The notes: generated from the sequence alone by a model not told the origin. A DNA stretch of 64,000 nt from Rhyzopertha dominica (GCA_025024175.1 QCXZ01000137.1:71982680-72046679), one strand, 5' to 3'; positions 12,900 to 22,780 are shown, counted from the stretch's first letter. Translations and numbers: made by a program.

Positions 12900-13570
12900 A
12901 ATGATGAAGGCATAGTGTCATAATTGATTCAGAATTTGAAGTAACTAGAAAACGCAAAAAAGCGTTTGTTTGATTATGACTGCCAGGATGAATTATAAGA
13001 ATCTAAACAACAATTTAAAAAAATCTATTTTGCCTTGTTAGACCATACATTAACTTCTGTGAGTGAACGATTTAACTAACTTAAAGAATAATGCAATTAA
13101 TTGCTTAGCCTTATTTATGAACTTTCTGCAAATGATGATACAGTAAAAAGAGCATGTATATATCTTCATACAAAAATGAGAGTTAACGAAAACGAAAAAC
13201 TGTCAAAGATTTGGAAGGTATTCAACTGTATAATGAAAATAAACCTTATAATTTTTGCCCATCAGATGGAAGAACGATTGTCATCAGTGGATATAATGAA
13301 TAATATCATGTCTACACACCTTGTTTCTTGTTTTCCACATTTTGTTATCGCTTTTTTAACATTACCGGTTTCTGCTGCACCTGGTGAGCGAAGCTTTTTT
13401 AGGTTCAAGTTAATAAAAAAAACTATCTTCGATCTACCATGGGTCAAGATCGAACATCAAATTTGTCCATCATTTCGATTGAAAGTGACATTTCTGATAG
13501 CTTAGATTTTTCAAAACTGATACCTATCAAAAAGTCTAGAAAAAAAAGGTTACCAAGGCTTATTAATATC
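12900..13570 (+). pseudogene. hAT-family transposase remnant (ZMYM1/TTF-type C-terminus)
   Basis: The clearest part is at about 13,330-13,420, where LPVSAAPGERSFFRFKLIK corresponds to the hAT C-terminal dimerisation segment (PVS.A..ERSFS.LK.IK). After a frameshift, residues resembling the usual ending (Asn-Leu-Ser-Ile...Leu-Asp-Phe) follow up to the stop near 13,575. Upstream, RLFDYDCQDEL and HTLTSVSERFN are readable in other frames. This is the 3' third of a domesticated-looking but clearly broken transposase. No terminal repeats were located. Confidence 0.75.
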
Positions 13571-13790
13571 TAGAAAATGAGATTTCGTTATTTGTTTTGT
13601 TTCTTTATTTTTATTAATATTACGTAAATTTTGTTTTTGTTGTTTTTTATATATACCTACCTATCCTAACCTACAATATTTAATTTTAATGAATTGTGAT
13701 TAATTAATGCATTTACCAAAAGAAAAACTTAGAAAAGACATTTTTTAACAGAAATTTCCAAAGATCTTGTCTTAATACTTTAAAAAATGA
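13571..13790. other. No recognisable gene
   Basis: AT-rich spacer between the hAT remnant and the following non-LTR element. Confidence 0.4.
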
Positions 13791-13799
13791 GATACAAAT

Positions 13800-14965
13800 T
13801 TCTCAGGCTCGATAGAAAGCGTATCGGGGGCGGCGTTGGTATTTTCTATAGAGATAATATGGAATGTAAATGTTTAAAAAGTAGCAGTGAAGAGAGCATA
13901 TATGGGTAGAGGTCAAACATAATAGTCTGACTTATATATTCGGCACACTATATAGACCTCCTAGTGACTTTTTGAATAACTTTGAAGATTCAATTTCTGA
14001 TTTCTTACCGACATGCCACTACATTTTATGCGGAGGTGATATAAACATTAATATGTTCCAAATGGATAGTAGTACTACGTTTTTTTTGAATTGAATGTTG
14101 CATACATTAGCTTGAAAAAGCTATATACTTATCGTCATATCTTACCCATTAACTTAAAAATAAAGCTAACGGATGCAACGGTCTTATGTCATATGAACTA
14201 TTGGGGTGTCTTGTATGGCCCATGCTTAACCAGGGTAGATGTAAATAGCATTGAACATTTGCAAAAGCCTTGTTTGAGATTTATTTACGGAATTCGAAAA
14301 TTTTCTCGGATTTCACACAAGTTGATTTCTGCAGGATGGCTGAACATGGCCCATAGACGTGAAATACACGCGGCATGCCCATACTTTTCAATTATACTTT
14401 TTCAAATGTCCACCCTACCTGAGTAACAAAATCACTTTTCGTACTAATGTGCACTCTTTGAACACTAGGTTTCGTGGACTCTTGTCAGCCCCTAGACACT
14501 ACACTGCTTTATTCACTCGGTCTTTTACTTACAACATCTACAAGATATTTAATAGTATTCCAATTCAGATAAAAGAGTGCAAATTTTGGATTTTAGATTT
14601 AGATCAGAGTATCGTCGTCTTTTGATGTCTCGCCAGTTCTCGTGAATCCAGCATCCTCATATTTGTCAGCTTTGCACTGAACCCATTGCTTTCTTGCATT
14701 GCGCTTTCCCTGTAATTATGTCCCGTCTATAAATAGTTTATTTCTTTTCTAATAGCGCGGTCGGAGAGACCAGCACTTTGGGTATTTTGTAATTAGATTG
14801 TTTTTTTTTCTGGACTAAGATTAGAAATCAGGTTTCCTGCCTTCTTAGTCCTAGCGCCAACTATTTGTCTTAGTGTAATATGTAATCTATCTGAATGTAA
14901 AGTATTATGTTGACTGCTACCACAAATAAATTTATATTATTACTATTATTATTATTATTATATAT
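13800..14965 (+). pseudogene. Internally deleted non-LTR retrotransposon with (TTA)n tail
   Basis: The 5' part (13,810-14,085) reads GGGVGIFYRDN, then after a frameshift FGTLYRPPSD and CGGDINI. These are successive motifs of an APE-type endonuclease. At about 14,087 it jumps straight to the post-RT C-terminal region (14,091-14,625: LPINLKIKLTDATVLCHMNY, IEHLQKPCLRFIYG), so the whole RT catalytic core is missing. The 3' end runs through a short untranslated stretch to an ATT-rich microsatellite at 14,937-14,962. I infer a Jockey/R1-superfamily element that lost its RT by internal deletion. Confidence 0.7.
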
Positions 14966-15120
14966 TCGGTACGCCTGTGTTTTATTATTTTTAAGAATAT
15001 CATTTTCTTTTATTATTATTATACATATAGTTTTCTGTTTTTGTTTTATATCTTATATACCCCTCATAATTTAAACCTAAATCATATTCCTTCATTCTAT
15101 TTTATCATTATACTTTATTA

Positions 15121-15124
15121 AGGT
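15121..15124. repeat. Target site duplication (left) of the Gypsy element
   Basis: AGGT directly precedes the LTR and is repeated exactly at 20,777-20,780. A 4-bp duplication is typical of Ty3/Gypsy integrases. Confidence 0.85.
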
Positions 15125-15736
15125 TGTAATCTGCCGTATTCCTTGTTAAATAAACGGCATTGTTTTTAGAGCATGATAGGGTTCATTGAAAATTGGGTGC
15201 GTCCGAAAAAAAATTAAAGCAGCCTTTTAACTTAACACTTTATTACAACATGGAATGCAAAAAAAAAGAAGAAACACAATGGAATACGCGAAACGCGATG
15301 CAGTACAACGTACTGATGCCAAAAGTCATTGAATATAAATGTCTATCTAACCTTGTTGAGTAGTCCCTTTTCGCCAGTCCCACGGATTTACCTGGTGGTT
15401 CGTAAAGGTGCATGTATCGGTGCGCGAGGAGAGCGGGGATGGTTGATGACGCCGGCCTTGACGGAGGAATCAAAACGCTGAATCCTCCGATGTTTTTCGG
15501 AGGCCACTCGGTTACACAGGTACTCTTCACTTTTCTGCAACTTCTTGCCAGGAAGCTGCATGTGCAGCTGCTGATCTTTTTCAGCTGCCGCCCCCTTGTT
15601 CGCGTCACCCACGCGTTTCTCCCCGGCCTCTCACGCCCTCTCTCGCTTGCCAGTCCAACAACATCTCCAGTTCGCACACCTAACGCCATCTCCCGTTCAC
15701 ACACGGCACCGAACCGTTTAAATCCGGCGCGTTACA
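15125..15736 (-). repeat. 3' LTR of the Gypsy element
   Basis: 612 bp, with short inverted ends (TGTAA...TTACA). Compared with the other LTR it lacks an insert of about 26 bp near 15,510. On the minus strand an AATAAA polyadenylation signal lies at 15,244-15,239. Open frames inside the LTR (such as 15,704-15,243) are incidental. Confidence 0.95.
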
Positions 15737-15750
15737 CACCCCCCCGATTT
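15737..15750 (-). promoter_or_regulatory. Polypurine tract
   Basis: On the minus strand the sequence immediately upstream of the 3' LTR is purine-rich with a run of seven G (AAATCGGGGGGGTG). This is the expected place and composition for plus-strand priming. Confidence 0.8.
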
Positions 15751-15850
15751 AATTGGGGAATTGAAACACTTCTCGATTAAATCACTAATCTACGAAACAA
15801 CCTACAAACTAATTACATATTATGAAATACACACAGGATATTATCTGGCT

Positions 15851-18505
15851 TCACCAGATAACAACTGGTTCCACAAAAGGTTTTAGATTCCGAATGTTTT
15901 GTACGCCCAAACATTCACCTGTGGCAACCGCTTTTACTCCGTAAGCATTCGGATTTATTACCTCTGTTACAATACACGGCCCTGTAAACAACAAAAAGAA
16001 TTTCTTAATTTCTTTGTCGGTAGCGGAAGATACCGGATGGGTTTTAATCAAAACCTTATCCCCCACTTTAAAATAGACAGCTCTTTTAAGATTCGCTTGG
16101 TGGCGGTTACGCCTTCTTTCAGCCTTCGCGATGAGACGATCTCTTGCGAGAAGTACATAATTACATAAAGGTCGCGCGTCTGGAAATTCGATGTCTTGAA
16201 CAAACTGGTTATAACGAGTCTGCCCAAAATGAACTTCATTAGGAGTGCACCCGGAACTATCATGTATCGTTTGATTGAGCAACTCTTCAACCCTTCCTGT
16301 AACCATAGCCCACTTGGTGTGCTTCATATGGCAAAGAGACCTCAGTAAACGGCCTATTTCTCTGTTTGCCCGCTCTGTCATATTTCCTTGGGGAAAATAG
16401 GCAGACGTATGAACTATTTTTATTTTGTGGTGCTCCAAACGGCTAACCCACTGACGACTAGAAAAATAAGTGGCGTTATCTGACAGTATCATTTCTGGTT
16501 TCCCCACTTCCACAAAATACTTTTCCAAACATCGGAGGATAGCGGCAGTTCTTCCTCGTTTAAGAGAAAACAAGCGAACTAACTTGCTGAACGCATCTAT
16601 GGTCACCAGCAACATGGTTGCACCAGCTCTAGATTGTGGTAATGGACCAATCAGATCAATACACAAAACCTTGTTAGGAGCATCTGGAAGTATAGAATGC
16701 ATCTCACCTTGGCAAATTTTGGATGATTTAGTTTTTTGACATTGCTCACACCCAGCAATGATAACTCGAACCGAACGTCGCATTTTCGGCCAATAATAAT
16801 ATTTTGTCAAATACCGAAAACACTTTTCAGCCCCAAAGTGTCCACTGTTCACATGTTCCTCTAGCACGATCTTAACAATCAGTGACCGTGGAATACACAA
16901 CTTGCTTCCTGGGTTTTGCACAGAACCCTTTCTGAACAATATACCGCGATGTAGGGCATACCAGGTAACTCCCCGACTGTGCCCAGAATTCCCTTTTTCT
17001 AAAACAAGCCTTATCTTTTTACAAAATTCATCTGATTCTTGAAGTGCTTCAATTTTCTCAAACTCCTTCTTTAGTTCAGTTGATCCTACGGCGGTTGTCA
17101 TTGCATAGATACTAATTCCGTTATTTTCCGGGACTTCAATTTCGGCAGATTTTTCTTCATCTATGGGAAAACGCGAAAGAGCGTCAGACACGATATTGTC
17201 AGATCCCTTGCAGTATTGGATATCCGGCGAATATTCTTGAATTAGCAGCACCCAACGCGTCAACCTTGAACTAAGAAGTTTACAAGACTGAAGAAAAGAA
17301 AGTGCTTGATGGTCAGTAACTACGGTTACTCTTCTTCCCAACACAAAAACACGCCAATGCTTGAGTGCGATAACCACAGCCAATGCCTCCTTTTCTGTCA
17401 CTGTATAGTTAAGCTCAGCACCTTTCAGCGTTCTGCTATAATATGCTATTACTTCTTTATCTTCTGTTAAGTCATTTATTTGGTACAAGCACGCTCCTAT
17501 TCCTATATGTGACGCGTCTGTCTGAACAAAGAACCGTTTCCGTGGGTTTGGATGAACCTGCAACGTCACTTGTAGGAACGCTGATTTGATTTTCTTAAAA
17601 GCTTCCTCAATTTCTTCGGACCAGCGCCATTTTGTTCCCTTTTTCAAAAGACGCAATAGAGGCACTGTAAGATTCGAGAATTCCTTGCAAAATCGGCGGT
17701 CATAAATTACCAACCCTAGGAATCTTCTTAGTTCTCTGATGTTTCTTGGCCGCGGGAACTTCTGGATAGCCTTGATCCGTTCCTCATCCATTGAAATGCC
17801 TTTCGAAGTCAATACATGACCCAGGAATTTCAAACTTTGGCGATCAAAACAACATTTCCTCAATTTAACCGTCACATTAGCCCTGCGCAACTTCTCAAAG
17901 ATTTTACGTAGATGTAGCAAGTGCTCCTCCGCTGTGGATGAAAACACTAACATGTCGTCTACATATACACATGCAAAACTGGTGGTTTCATCCCCCAATA
18001 CTGTTTGAAGTCCCCTGATAAAACTTCCAACTGACGACGACAATCCAAAAGGAAGGACTGTAAAAAAATAACTGTCACTTTCGAAAAGGAATCCCAAATA
18101 CTTCTGATGTTCCTCTCGAACGGGAATCTGCCAATACGATGCAGTCAAATCGATCGTCGATAGCCGTTGGCCCACCGAGAAATTAAATTCTAACTCATTT
18201 GGTACCGGAGGCATAACATGATCGGCTACCATTCTTTTATTAATGTGGCGAGCATCCAAGCAGACCCGTATTGACCCATCTTTCTTACGTACCACGACCA
18301 ACGGGCTTACATATTCCGTCTGGCCTTTCTTTATTACACCCCAATCTAACATTTGTTTCACCTGCCTTCGAGCTTCTTCCTTGTATACATGAGGAATTGG
18401 GTAGCCCTTAATGAAAAACTGTTCATAATCTCTTAATACAATGTCGTGAACATACATCGAAGTTAATCCCGGCTCCTCGGAGAATATTTCTCGAAACTCA
18501 CACAA
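15851..18505 (-). CDS. pol: Pol polyprotein: reverse transcriptase, RNase H, integrase (Ty3/Gypsy)
   Basis: An 884-codon open frame without internal stops that copies element RNA into DNA and integrates it. Reverse transcriptase covers about residues 40-235, with a catalytic Asp at about 119 (STIDLTASYWQ) and YVDD at 181-184. RNase H has TDAS at about 329-332 and TDHQAL near 397. The integrase zinc finger has H551, H556, C586 and C589. The integrase core has D617, D676 and E711 (DD35E), and a GPY/F-like segment, FTGPCIVTEV, lies at about 840-849. The first codon of the open frame is TTG, not ATG, and the frame overlaps the upstream gag-protease frame by eight bases in the +1 direction. It is probably made as a fusion by frameshifting, unless the T run at the junction is a base too long. 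Confidence 0.93.
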   Translation of the reverse strand: MCEFREIFSEEPGLTSMYVHDIVLRDYEQFFIKGYPIPHVYKEEARRQVKQMLDWGVIKKGQTEYVSPLVVVRKKDGSIRVCLDARHINKRMVADHVMPPVPNELEFNFSVGQRLSTIDLTASYWQIPVREEHQKYLGFLFESDSYFFTVLPFGLSSSVGSFIRGLQTVLGDETTSFACVYVDDMLVFSSTAEEHLLHLRKIFEKLRRANVTVKLRKCCFDRQSLKFLGHVLTSKGISMDEERIKAIQKFPRPRNIRELRRFLGLVIYDRRFCKEFSNLTVPLLRLLKKGTKWRWSEEIEEAFKKIKSAFLQVTLQVHPNPRKRFFVQTDASHIGIGACLYQINDLTEDKEVIAYYSRTLKGAELNYTVTEKEALAVVIALKHWRVFVLGRRVTVVTDHQALSFLQSCKLLSSRLTRWVLLIQEYSPDIQYCKGSDNIVSDALSRFPIDEEKSAEIEVPENNGISIYAMTTAVGSTELKKEFEKIEALQESDEFCKKIRLVLEKGNSGHSRGVTWYALHRGILFRKGSVQNPGSKLCIPRSLIVKIVLEEHVNSGHFGAEKCFRYLTKYYYWPKMRRSVRVIIAGCEQCQKTKSSKICQGEMHSILPDAPNKVLCIDLIGPLPQSRAGATMLLVTIDAFSKLVRLFSLKRGRTAAILRCLEKYFVEVGKPEMILSDNATYFSSRQWVSRLEHHKIKIVHTSAYFPQGNMTERANREIGRLLRSLCHMKHTKWAMVTGRVEELLNQTIHDSSGCTPNEVHFGQTRYNQFVQDIEFPDARPLCNYVLLARDRLIAKAERRRNRHQANLKRAVYFKVGDKVLIKTHPVSSATDKEIKKFFLLFTGPCIVTEVINPNAYGVKAVATGECLGVQNIRNLKPFVEPVVIW

Positions 18506-20059
18506 AAGTTCGAAAAAGCCGTCGCTTCTCTATATCGTTGAATGTTTGTGCACTTTCTGCAGCAATGCGTATATCATTTTCCGAATAAAACAGTTTACTT
18601 GCTTTCCGTACACACGGTTCTACTTTTTCCCCTTCTATTAAAATTTCCTCCACAATCTTGTTACTTTCTTGCACCCCAAATTTTTCGAATTTACATTCAT
18701 GTTCACCTGGCCCGTTAAGACAACCTTTTTCTAAATCTAGTTTTACCTGAAATTTACTCAACCAGTCGCAACCTAGTATCATGGCCCTACTCAATTCAGG
18801 CACCACCAGAAAGACATATTCAAAACTATAATCACCCACCAATACGCTTAAATATATCTGAGACTTCACTGGTTGAGGTTTCCCTTTCAGAGCCACATAT
18901 ACCTGAACACCTGTTACTGGCAACAAAGGAATATTCGGTTTATTTTCCAAGACTTGCTCGAAAAACTTGTCACTAACGCAGCTCAAGGTTGCACCACTAT
19001 CTACTAGAATCTCTGCCTTGATACCTTCCACTACTCCTACTATAAGTGGAACCATATCTTTTTTTTCTGTTTTTTCTGCTACCGCTTCTTCCATCAAATC
19101 ATCATCTATCTGGGAGAAAAGAGTTGCTACTGTTTCCGTGCGTCCTTCAGAATTTGAAACCTGACCACCTACTCCCCTACTGGCAGTATTTGTCTGAGTT
19201 CTATTTTCCTCTTCAACCCTTGGCCGATTAAACCTACCACGATTTGCAATTGGTGGGATATACCTATTGTTACTCGAATTCCCTTCGCTTCGAACATGGG
19301 CATTTCCACCGATACTCCTATCAATGCGATCTAAATATTTTTCAACGTCATCGACAGACCGACAACCAGACGTTACAATACCCCTCTTAATTTCCACATC
19401 GAAATGGTTACTTACTAGTTCGATAATTTCTTCCTCACTTAAGGTGGAGTCGAGGTATCCGGCCTCGCGCACACGTTTTAAGAAATATTCCGCGCGCGAA
19501 CCCCGTTCATATGAGTCAAACTGCAATTTTCTATAAGCCTCTTTTTGTATTGAAGTATTCCAATAACGTTCCAAGAATAATTTCTTGAAATCAGAAAAAT
19601 CTCGACACGATGACCGCTTAATTTCGGTCCAATCAGCTGCGGACNCCCCCCCCCCCCCCCAGCGCGTTTATCGCTAGGCCTAGTTGCTTCCCTTCAGGTA
19701 TCTCCGCTTCCCGAAATAACATCGACAAACGATTCATAAAATGAACAGGATTCATGCCACCATCCGGTCTAAATTTTATAGAATTCCCGCCGAATTCTCT
19801 CCACAAAGCTAAATAATGCCACTGGTGTAACATTCAGCTCGCACGTATGATCATTTTTAATTTCAGGTTGTTTCAATTCATTTTGAATATCAACTAAATG
19901 ACTTTTCATATCCGCATTTTGCGCTGTCAAGCCACGAACGGTGTCACTTAACAATTTATTATTGTTATCTAATGAAACCTTGATATCTTTCATTAAACCG
20001 GTTAACATCAACAGTGGATCGTAATCCGACTCAACCTCTCTTTGTTTTCCTTTAGGCAT
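18498..20059 (-). pseudogene. gag: Gag and protease of the Gypsy element, frame-broken
   Basis: Gag should start at the ATG at 20,059 (MPKGKQREV). The first frame is lysine-rich, then has a helical stretch (LLMLTGLMKDIKVSLDNNN). Near 19,810-19,830 the reading frame shifts, and the capsid-like part continues in a second frame (GMNPVHFMNRLSMLF). At 19,645-19,660 an N followed by 15 C interrupts it, after which a third frame runs to 18,498. The protease has the VDSGAT active-site motif near residue 190 of that last frame and MILGCDWL further on. I see no CCHC zinc knuckle; the nucleocapsid position is Arg/Asn-rich. The C run may be an assembly error, so how truly broken gag is remains uncertain. 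Confidence 0.85.
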
Positions 20060-20118
20060 TTTTGCTTTTTTTTTTCTTTTTTTCACCCAAGTTTCAATTT
20101 GAGTTAATCGGAAACCCA

Positions 20119-20136
20119 GTCCCACGTTGGGCGCCA
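20119..20136 (-). promoter_or_regulatory. Primer-binding site
   Basis: On the minus strand, two bases after the 5' LTR end, the sequence reads TGGCGCCCAACGTGGGAC. It begins with TGG, complementary to a tRNA 3' CCA. I cannot say which tRNA it matches without a tRNA set from this genome. Confidence 0.85.
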
Positions 20137-20138
20137 AA

Positions 20139-20776
20139 TGTAATCTGCCGTATTCTTTGTTAAATACACGGCATTGTTTTTAGAGCATGATAGGGTTCAT
20201 TCAAAATTGGGTGCGTCCGAAAAAAATTAAAGCAGCCTTTTAACTTAACACTTTATTACAACATGGAATGCAAAAAAAAAGAAACACAATGGAATACGCG
20301 AAACGCGATGCAGTACAACGTACTGATGCCAAAAGTCATTGAATATAAATGTCTATCTAACCTTGTTGAATAGTCCCTTTTCGCCAGTCCCATGGATTTA
20401 CCTGGTGGTTCGTAAAGGTGCATGTATCGGTGCGCGAGGAGAGCGGGGATGGTTGATGACGCCGGCCTTGACGGAGGAATCAAAACGCTGAATCCTCCGA
20501 TGTTTTTCGGAGGATGAGTTCCCCTCAGCTCTGATCAGTTTTGACCACTCGGTACACAGGTACTCTTCACTTTTCTGCAACTTCTTGCCAGGAAGCTGCA
20601 TGTGCAGCTGCTGATCTTTTTCAGCTGCCGCCCCCTTGTTCGCGTCACCCACGCGTTTCTCCCCGGCCTCTCACGCCCTCTCTCGCTTGCCAGTCCAACA
20701 ACATCTCCAGTTCGCACACCTAACGCCATCTCCCGTTCACACACGGCACCGAACCGTTTAAATCCGGCGCGTTACA
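20139..20776 (-). repeat. 5' LTR of the Gypsy element
   Basis: 638 bp, the promoter-bearing LTR for minus-strand transcription. It is nearly identical to the 3' LTR except for a few substitutions and about 26 extra bases around 20,513-20,545. It contains the same AATAAA signal on the minus strand. Confidence 0.95.
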
Positions 20777-20780
20777 AGGT
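20777..20780. repeat. Target site duplication (right) of the Gypsy element
   Basis: AGGT, an exact copy of 15,121-15,124. Confidence 0.85.
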
Positions 20781-20941
20781 ATGAAAAGAGCGGAAAATAG
20801 ATAAACTCAAGATAAGCTCAAGGGAGCTACTGGTTGTCAAAGTTGAAGTAGTTTAAATCTGTTTGTTATATGCCTTATAATATTAACTAAATAAATTATT
20901 TATTTTGTGATCCGCAGCTTGATACATTAATACGAGGGTGA

Positions 20942-21436
20942 ATGCTTTCAGTGTTTATGGAAAATTTTGAACATGTAGCGATAAACAGTTTTCAGCTTAA
21001 ACCAAAATGTTGGTATAGGTATGTAGATGACACTTTTGTTATTTGGCCCCACGGTATAGAAGAGCTGGGTAGGTTTCTAAATCATTTGAACAGTCAAAAT
21101 CCCGACATAAAATTTACTATGGAATTAGAAAGCAATGGTAGTTTACCTTTCTTGGATGTCCAAATTTACAGAACAAACACTGGACAGTTAGGACACAAGG
21201 TTTACAGAAAACCAACACACACAGACAGATATTTATATGTCACATCTCACCACCCTCCTTCTCAAAAGAATAGTCTGATTAGGACGTTATTTGTTAGAGC
21301 ACAAAGGATATCAGATGAAAGTTCTGTGCAAAAAGAAATATATCATCTTAAATCAGCGCTAGTGAGAAATGGTTATAGTAGTAAGAATATTTGGTCAGTT
21401 TTTATATTTTTTATATTTTTTAAAGAGGATGCTTAG
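20942..21436 (+). pseudogene. PLE reverse transcriptase, C-terminal fragment
   Basis: This open frame holds the palm and thumb of a Penelope-type RT. The catalytic YVDD is at residues 27-30 in the context WYRYVDDTFVIW. It is followed by LPFLDVQIYR and the PLE-typical PTHTDRYLYVTSHHP stretch near residues 120-135. The N-terminal RT domains are missing. The ATG at 20,942 comes from the fused terminal motif and not from the original start. The frame ends in a T-rich tract (21,400-21,420), where sequence linking RT to the endonuclease seems to be lost and the frame shifts. Confidence 0.85.
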
Positions 21437-21836
21437 AAAACACGATATTTTAGTTGTTGATAGTACATATAATAATTTAGATAAAATTTTAAGTTCTACT
21501 AAAGATAAAGTACATTTAGAAAGTGAAGGTGTTTACAAAATTACTTGTTCTTGCGGAAAGTGGTACATAGGTCAAACTAAAAGAAAAGTAGGTACGCGAT
21601 TGAAAGAACACATACGTGCTACTAGGTTGCAACAGATAGATAAATCTTCCGTAGCTGAACACTCATATTTGACTAAACACATGATTGATTTTGATAAAAC
21701 AAAAATTTTACATAGAGAAAAATATTATCACAAACGTCTAATAAAAGAAGCTATAGAAATTTGTAGGAATACTAATAATTTTAATAGGGATTGTGGAAAT
21801 TATGAGTTAGGTGACATTTGGAAGGCTATTTTGTAG
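21430..21836 (+). pseudogene. PLE GIY-YIG endonuclease domain
   Basis: The frame reads GVYKITCSCGKWYIGQTKRK, with the paired GVY and YIG motifs of this nuclease family. An Arg follows in GTRLKEH, and a Glu lies in KEAIEI. The Cys-x-Cys between the two motifs and the two downstream His (EHI, AEHSY) fit the zinc-binding arrangement known for Penelope endonucleases. The domain itself looks intact to the stop at 21,836 but is out of frame with the RT part upstream (that frame ends at 21,436). In a complete element it nicks target DNA for insertion. Confidence 0.85.
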
Positions 21837-22023
21837 TTATCTTTTATCAAGTAGTTCGTGTATATCTAGTAGGTAGGTAGTTCCTTTTTCATCGTTAGGT
21901 TCCTTTTTTATCAGGTTGGCACGTTGTTTCTATGACGTCTTGACGTCTCGCATCCTTGGTGATTTGTTTATTTACTTTTAAAATTTTGTTTGAACTTGTG
22001 TCAGGCATATTTTGAGGTTCTTC

Positions 22024-22063
22024 GTCTTTGACAAAGATTACAGGTGTAATCGAAACGTCAGAC
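22024..22063 (+). ncRNA. Decayed hammerhead-ribozyme-like motif in the PLE tail
   Basis: A perfect 6-bp hairpin (22,036-22,041 with 22,046-22,051) is followed at once by GAAAC then GTC. A possible outer stem of GTCT (22,024-22,027) pairs with AGAC (22,060-22,063). PLE termini are known to carry hammerhead ribozymes. The segment where CUGANGA should be reads TTTGACAAA, so the core is altered and I expect no activity. Confidence 0.35.
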
Positions 22064-22259
22064 TATTAACTTTTTGTCAGTGTTTTCAAGAGATAGCGAT
22101 CTATCCGACAAAATATTATCTTTGATAAATTAATGTTGTAGGTACAAAAGTTCGTACAATTTAGACAAGAATAGCTACACAGTACAGACAGACAAATTCT
22201 TGTATATGAATGTAGGCTTCCGATTTCTTATCTACAATGAGGTGCAAAGTGGTGGCTTC

Positions 22260-22780
22260 ATTCTAAATTATGCATCCATCAACATGCACGCCCGTATTAC
22301 TAGTAGCTTGCCCATCAGGCAAACTATCAACCGCGACTGCATCTTTTTCGAACGCCTGTTGATTTAACGGCATAGGCAACCATCCGGATAACACCTGGTT
22401 CACCAGGCTATCTACCTGGCACCTACGTCGTGAGCTCCGGGTCAGGTAAGTCGCAGTCACCGCTATCTTTTTGATTCTGAGGCGGGTCGTGGGTAGAGGA
22501 ACGACGACAGGTGCGGCAGTTCACTGCATTCTCTTGCCATCTTTCTGCTGTCGGTGCGGTTTATTAACGCAAACTATGCGATTTTGTGCGTTCCCGACAA
22601 CACCTCGCAATAAACACCAGTGTTCGAATGCGAATTCCCGCGGGAGTGCCGCCTCCGTGCACTGACCGATATTTTTGTGGATTATTCCCGGACTCAATAT
22701 GGAAAGGTGATTTAGACCAGTGGAGAATTTCTGTGCTGGATTATACGAGGATGTGCTTGTGCTGAATTTATTCAAAGTAA
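22260..22780. promoter_or_regulatory. GC-richer island, candidate promoter and first exon
   Basis: About 500 bp stand out from the AT-rich flanks. Two strong splice-donor-like sequences lie on the plus strand: TCAG followed by GTAAGT at 22,445, and TTCAAA followed by GTAAGT at about 22,772. No long open frame is present. The cadherin gene downstream needs an upstream non-coding exon, because its ATG exon has a splice acceptor, and this island is a plausible site for it. That would require an intron of about 27 kb. It could equally be an old transposon terminus. Confidence 0.25.

Larger units (their letters stand above)
15125..20776 (-). mobile_element. Ty3/Gypsy LTR retrotransposon, near full length
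   Basis: A 5.65-kb element on the minus strand. It is bounded by two LTRs that start TGTAATCTGCCG and end GGCGCGTTACA, and by a 4-bp duplication AGGT. Internal order on the minus strand is 5' LTR (20,776-20,139), primer-binding site, gag, protease, RT, RNase H, integrase, polypurine tract and 3' LTR (15,736-15,125). There is no envelope gene. The LTRs differ by a few substitutions and one indel of about 26 bp, so the insertion is young. Gag is broken and the gag-pol junction is out of frame as read, so as assembled it is probably non-autonomous. Confidence 0.95.
20932..22130 (+). mobile_element. 5'-truncated Penelope-like element (PLE)
   Basis: It contains the C-terminal part of a Penelope RT followed by a GIY-YIG endonuclease and a 3' terminal region with ATCGAAACGTCAGAC and AGAGATAGCGATCTATCCGA. 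Related copies of the terminal region lie at 42.2-42.4 kb. The left boundary is a terminal motif (GAGGGTGAATGCTTTCAG at 20,934-20,951) joined directly to mid-RT sequence, a junction typical of the rearranged termini of PLEs. It starts about 150 bp beyond the Gypsy 5' LTR. Confidence 0.85.

Noticed and set aside
15243..15780. Open frames of 60-153 codons on both strands inside the two LTRs
   Set aside because: They are mirrored in both LTRs, have no domain features, and arise from GC-rich LTR sequence.
15899..19536. Several plus-strand frames of 60-90 codons across the pol and gag region
   Set aside because: They are antisense shadows of the Gypsy coding frames.
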